Shown: one piece after another, positions 61,511-64,000 of the stretch
Layout: the number at the start of each line of letters is the position of its first letter
Numbering within the stretch: the first letter of the stretch is position 1
NCBI RefSeq assembly: GCF_008831285.2
Contig: NC_045138.2
Span: forward strand, 41,035,115-41,099,114
Origin: Nymphaea colorata
Taxonomy: Eukaryota; Streptophyta; Magnoliopsida; Nymphaeales; Nymphaeaceae
Reading direction: 5' to 3'
DNA: 64,000 bases
The notes under the pieces: generated by a model
Told to the model about the DNA's origin: nothing
The model's input: the letters and a program-made list of their open reading frames with translations, nothing else
Databases searched by the model: none
Program-made: the position numbers and the translations under genes

Positions 61511-61866
61511 ACATTTGTAGTCATCAATGCCAAAATATCTTGGAAGAAATCAGGATGCAAAACTTGAATAACACCGTTCATTTAGTTGGCACCAGATACA
61601 AGCTTCTTCATACAGAACAGAGACGGAGCCAAGTTAGAAGACAATACCGTGCTCATTTGCTTGAAGCAAACACGTCCAACTGTTACATTTGTAGTCATCA
61701 CTGCCAAAATAACTTACAAGTTACAACAAATCAGGATGCAAAAATTAAATAACATGGTTCGTTCAGTTGGCACCAAATAGGAGCCTCTTTATTACAGAAC
61801 CATGACGGGGCCCAAGTTAGGAGACGATATCTTGCACATTTGCTTGCAGCAAACACGTCCAACGTC
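61511..61866. repeat. Diverged tandem duplication, period about 175-180 bp
   Basis: Two head-to-tail copies (61511-61684 and 61685-61866) both start ACATTTGTAGTCATCA, contain AATCAGGATGCAAAA, AGTTGGCACCA and CCAAGTTAG, and end AAACACGTCCAAC. Open frames crossing them are short and unrecognised. Confidence 0.75.
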
Positions 61867-62015
61867 TATGCTGTCACTGGCTCGACCAACTACACTAGCA
61901 GAAACACATGGAACAGGAAATTTCTCACAGAATAGAAAAAGCTCATGCACAATAGATTTCCTGATGAGGAACATGACTAGGGAAGACAGCCTATGTGCTA
62001 ACTGCTAACAAGGGT

Positions 62016-62144
62016 TTATCCCAAACATTTATTTTCTTCAGAAAGTTTTTGCTTCCACAGAGACATCAGTTGTTCACGAATTTGGCCATTCTCTTTGCGT
62101 ACATGGCGATGTTTCCATGTTTGTGATGCGGAATTACAAAGAGT
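62016..62144 (-). other. Candidate terminal exon of an unidentified minus-strand gene
   Basis: After TTCCTAAAACCTTGCAG the next 129 bases are open to a stop. One frame reads SASQTWKHRHVRKENGQ and LMSLWKQKLSEENKCLG; a second frame is also open for 25 codons. The acceptor is good and the composition is hydrophilic and lysine-rich as in a real tail, but no upstream exon could be joined and the family is unknown. Confidence 0.25.
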
Positions 62145-64000
62145 CTGCAAGGTTTTAGGAATTACTGATGAAAAAAAATTTTACTGCCAATTTTTTCTTT
62201 CTTTTTAGAACAGAGAAACTCATCCGGTAATATACTCTTATCTGTTGAAGAGTTCATCATAAAGAATGGCGTGGCATCCTTGTGGAAGTAATTTAATATG
62301 TTGCAGTTGGTTAAATGCAGAAGCTGCACATGGTGCATTAATGACACGCTATTAAACTAACGTCTTCAGAGGATACTAAAATTGTAACCAGGTTTTGACA
62401 TCAAAAGTATTTCAAAAAAGATCTTTGTTTTAATGCTGAAGCCAGGTTTTAACAGTTTTAGTACGAGGTACAAATTTTGCTCAGTTGGTTGCACCCAAAC
62501 CAGAATTAGATACTAAATGATTCTTGCATTTGCAAGAGCTGAATCCAACAAGGTTTGGTGATAAAATAGTTCCTTAACTTGCGAGCACTATTGAAATAAT
62601 CCAGGAATTCACACATGGTTCCAGTTCTCCACGGATTCATCACCATGCATCACAGGGCCTTCGTAGTTTATGAACCATGATGCAATATGTTAAAAAGTAA
62701 AACATGAACAGCCTGAGTTTTTAGAAAAACCCTCAATCAAGAAGGCAGTTTTTATATCCACATACAACTGCATGCCTCCATGTCTTTGAATTTCAATATC
62801 TTCAAAACTGCAAGCTCCTAGTGGCATGGAATGGATGTTGAAAGTTTTGTACAAAGATGCCGTGCTATCAGAAGTACATTAGACATGAGCAGTAATACAA
62901 GGACCATGTTTAAGGCTTTAAATGTCTTCTAGTATTTCCAACCAAAACGTGCATTTACTTGGATTGTCGAGCAGGCTTGACGTAGTAGAAAATTTGATTT
63001 GTGTCATCCATGACATAAACCAGGAATCTCTGTAATCAATATGAAGATGAGAAATGAGCACCATATTAGTCTGGCAGGATTTAGTAGAAAACCATGTGAC
63101 TATGTGAGGCTGGCAAGTAAGCACATGGCATATTAGATTCATCGGCAAATTTTTTATTCGTCGGCACATGGCATATTAATTATTAGATTGATACACAGGA
63201 AACATGGGTTTCACATTCTCACGTATGGAAGATGAGGCAAAAAGAATATGAACGGTTACTTTCAATACAATTGCATGAATTCTTTGAAATATGGTGTAAA
63301 CTTTGGCTGTTGAGTGCTACATCGTAGAAACCTTTAGCATACAAGGTTGTTAGATGTGCTATAGGAACAAACTTGCTAGCGACATGACAAAAGGGTCAGA
63401 TCAGCACGTCTATCCTTAGCACAACCAAAATGGATGATGCTTTGTCCCTCAAACCTTATGATAAATTGGTACTGCTCCTGAAACTTGTGAGTATGTAGAA
63501 TAGCAAGAACAGGTAGGCAGGAAAGCGTGCATGTGTGAGTATTATGCACTACATAAATCTGTCTGCATGTATGCCCATATGCATGCATCTGTGCTTCCCC
63601 CAATAGCTTACATGAGTAGGATATGAAAGAAAAGGAGGATACAGAGGTATGAAGGAACAAGGGAGAATCTAGGAAGTTGGATAGAAAATTCAACTGGAGA
63701 AGCAGCATTAACGTTGTGAAGGAAAAAAATATAAGCACTTTACATCTAAATGCCTAAAACATTCACACGAAAAGAAGAAAGGCACACAAACACGAGCATC
63801 ATAAGTACAAATGAAAAAAAAAACAAAAAAACAGAGTGAAAATATCATTCTTCACAATCTAGGGGCAGCCATTATTCCAATTAAGAGGGACAGGACATCA
63901 AGTACTAGGCTTTGGAATTTCTTGGGTAATGGGGAGATGGCCCTTCTGTGATTAGCCATGGGCTACCAATAACTCTGAAGTGTTCTTACCTGACGAGTGC

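Larger units (their letters stand above)
60424..64000. other. Methyltransferase promoter side and right edge
   Basis: The first 250 bases probably hold the methyltransferase leader and promoter. A gene-free stretch follows with a decayed repeat (60840-61070, GGCCGATCC and GAATCG motifs), a tandem duplication at 61.5-61.9 kb and a candidate minus-strand terminal exon at 62016-62144. At the very edge, GTCAG|GTAAGAAC on the minus strand (63990/63989) looks like a donor of a gene extending beyond the window. No product was recognised. Confidence 0.45.

Noticed and set aside
62560-62680. Minus-strand open stretch reading WFINYEGPVMHGDESVENWNHV
   Set aside because: It is protein-like, but there is no AG acceptor upstream before an in-frame stop, so it cannot be a normal exon as it stands.
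1-64000. tRNA, rRNA, microRNA precursor and CRISPR-type arrays
   Set aside because: Looked for tRNA TψC-like GTTCGAATCC contexts, common plant microRNA sequences and spaced repeats. Isolated partial matches (for example near 20148) lack a folding partner, and the repeat arrays seen are microsatellites.

Overview
The window is nuclear DNA of a flowering plant. Its spliced genes have GT-AG introns, and it carries plant-restricted families: a D-type cyclin with an N-terminal LxCxE motif, a ZF-HD zinc-finger homeodomain factor, a QUA2-like PMT methyltransferase and an RLCK-type kinase. Two nearly intronless GC-rich genes (kinase and ZF-HD) sit in AT-rich, microsatellite-rich intergenic DNA. That contrast fits a monocot, a magnoliid or an early-diverging angiosperm better than a crucifer, but the species cannot be fixed from this sequence.

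Layout. A six-exon CYCD2/CYCD4-like cyclin lies at 1.6-3.2 kb (+). A single-exon receptor-like cytoplasmic kinase lies at 18.4-20.0 kb (-). A single-exon ZF-HD gene lies at 35.3-36.0 kb (-). A three-coding-exon gene for mitochondrial ribosomal protein mL41 (plant 'mitochondrial L27') lies at 51.6-53.5 kb (+). A seven-exon PMT6-like methyltransferase lies at 54.6-60.4 kb (-). The mL41 and PMT genes converge. The mL41 gene probably has a 5'-UTR exon ending near 49.1 kb; the intron that follows it contains a broken pentatricopeptide-repeat (PPR) gene and the remains of a LINE reverse transcriptase. A candidate terminal exon (62.0 kb) and a splice-donor-like site at the right edge hint at a further minus-strand gene entering from beyond 64 kb.

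The gene-poor stretches (3-18, 20-35, 36-49 kb) hold small decayed transposons. One is a repeated family of about 350-390 bp with termini like TAGGGATGTYAA and, in one copy, nearly identical 8-bp flanks (hAT-like). Two elements are rich in TCGAG/CTCGAG motifs, and three are MITE-like. There is a (GAA)n/70-bp composite minisatellite at 26.7 kb and very many (GA)n, (CT)n and (TA)n tracts. Several CT tracts begin directly at intron 5' splice sites, in the mL41 and PMT genes among others.

No functional link between the five genes is evident; they look like independent loci (cell cycle, signalling, transcription, mitochondrial translation, Golgi cell-wall methyltransfer). No intact transposon, tRNA, rRNA or microRNA gene was recognised by eye. 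No convincing undescribed system was found. The most interesting material is the dispersed hAT-like family, the invaded mL41 leader intron and the CT-tract splice sites.
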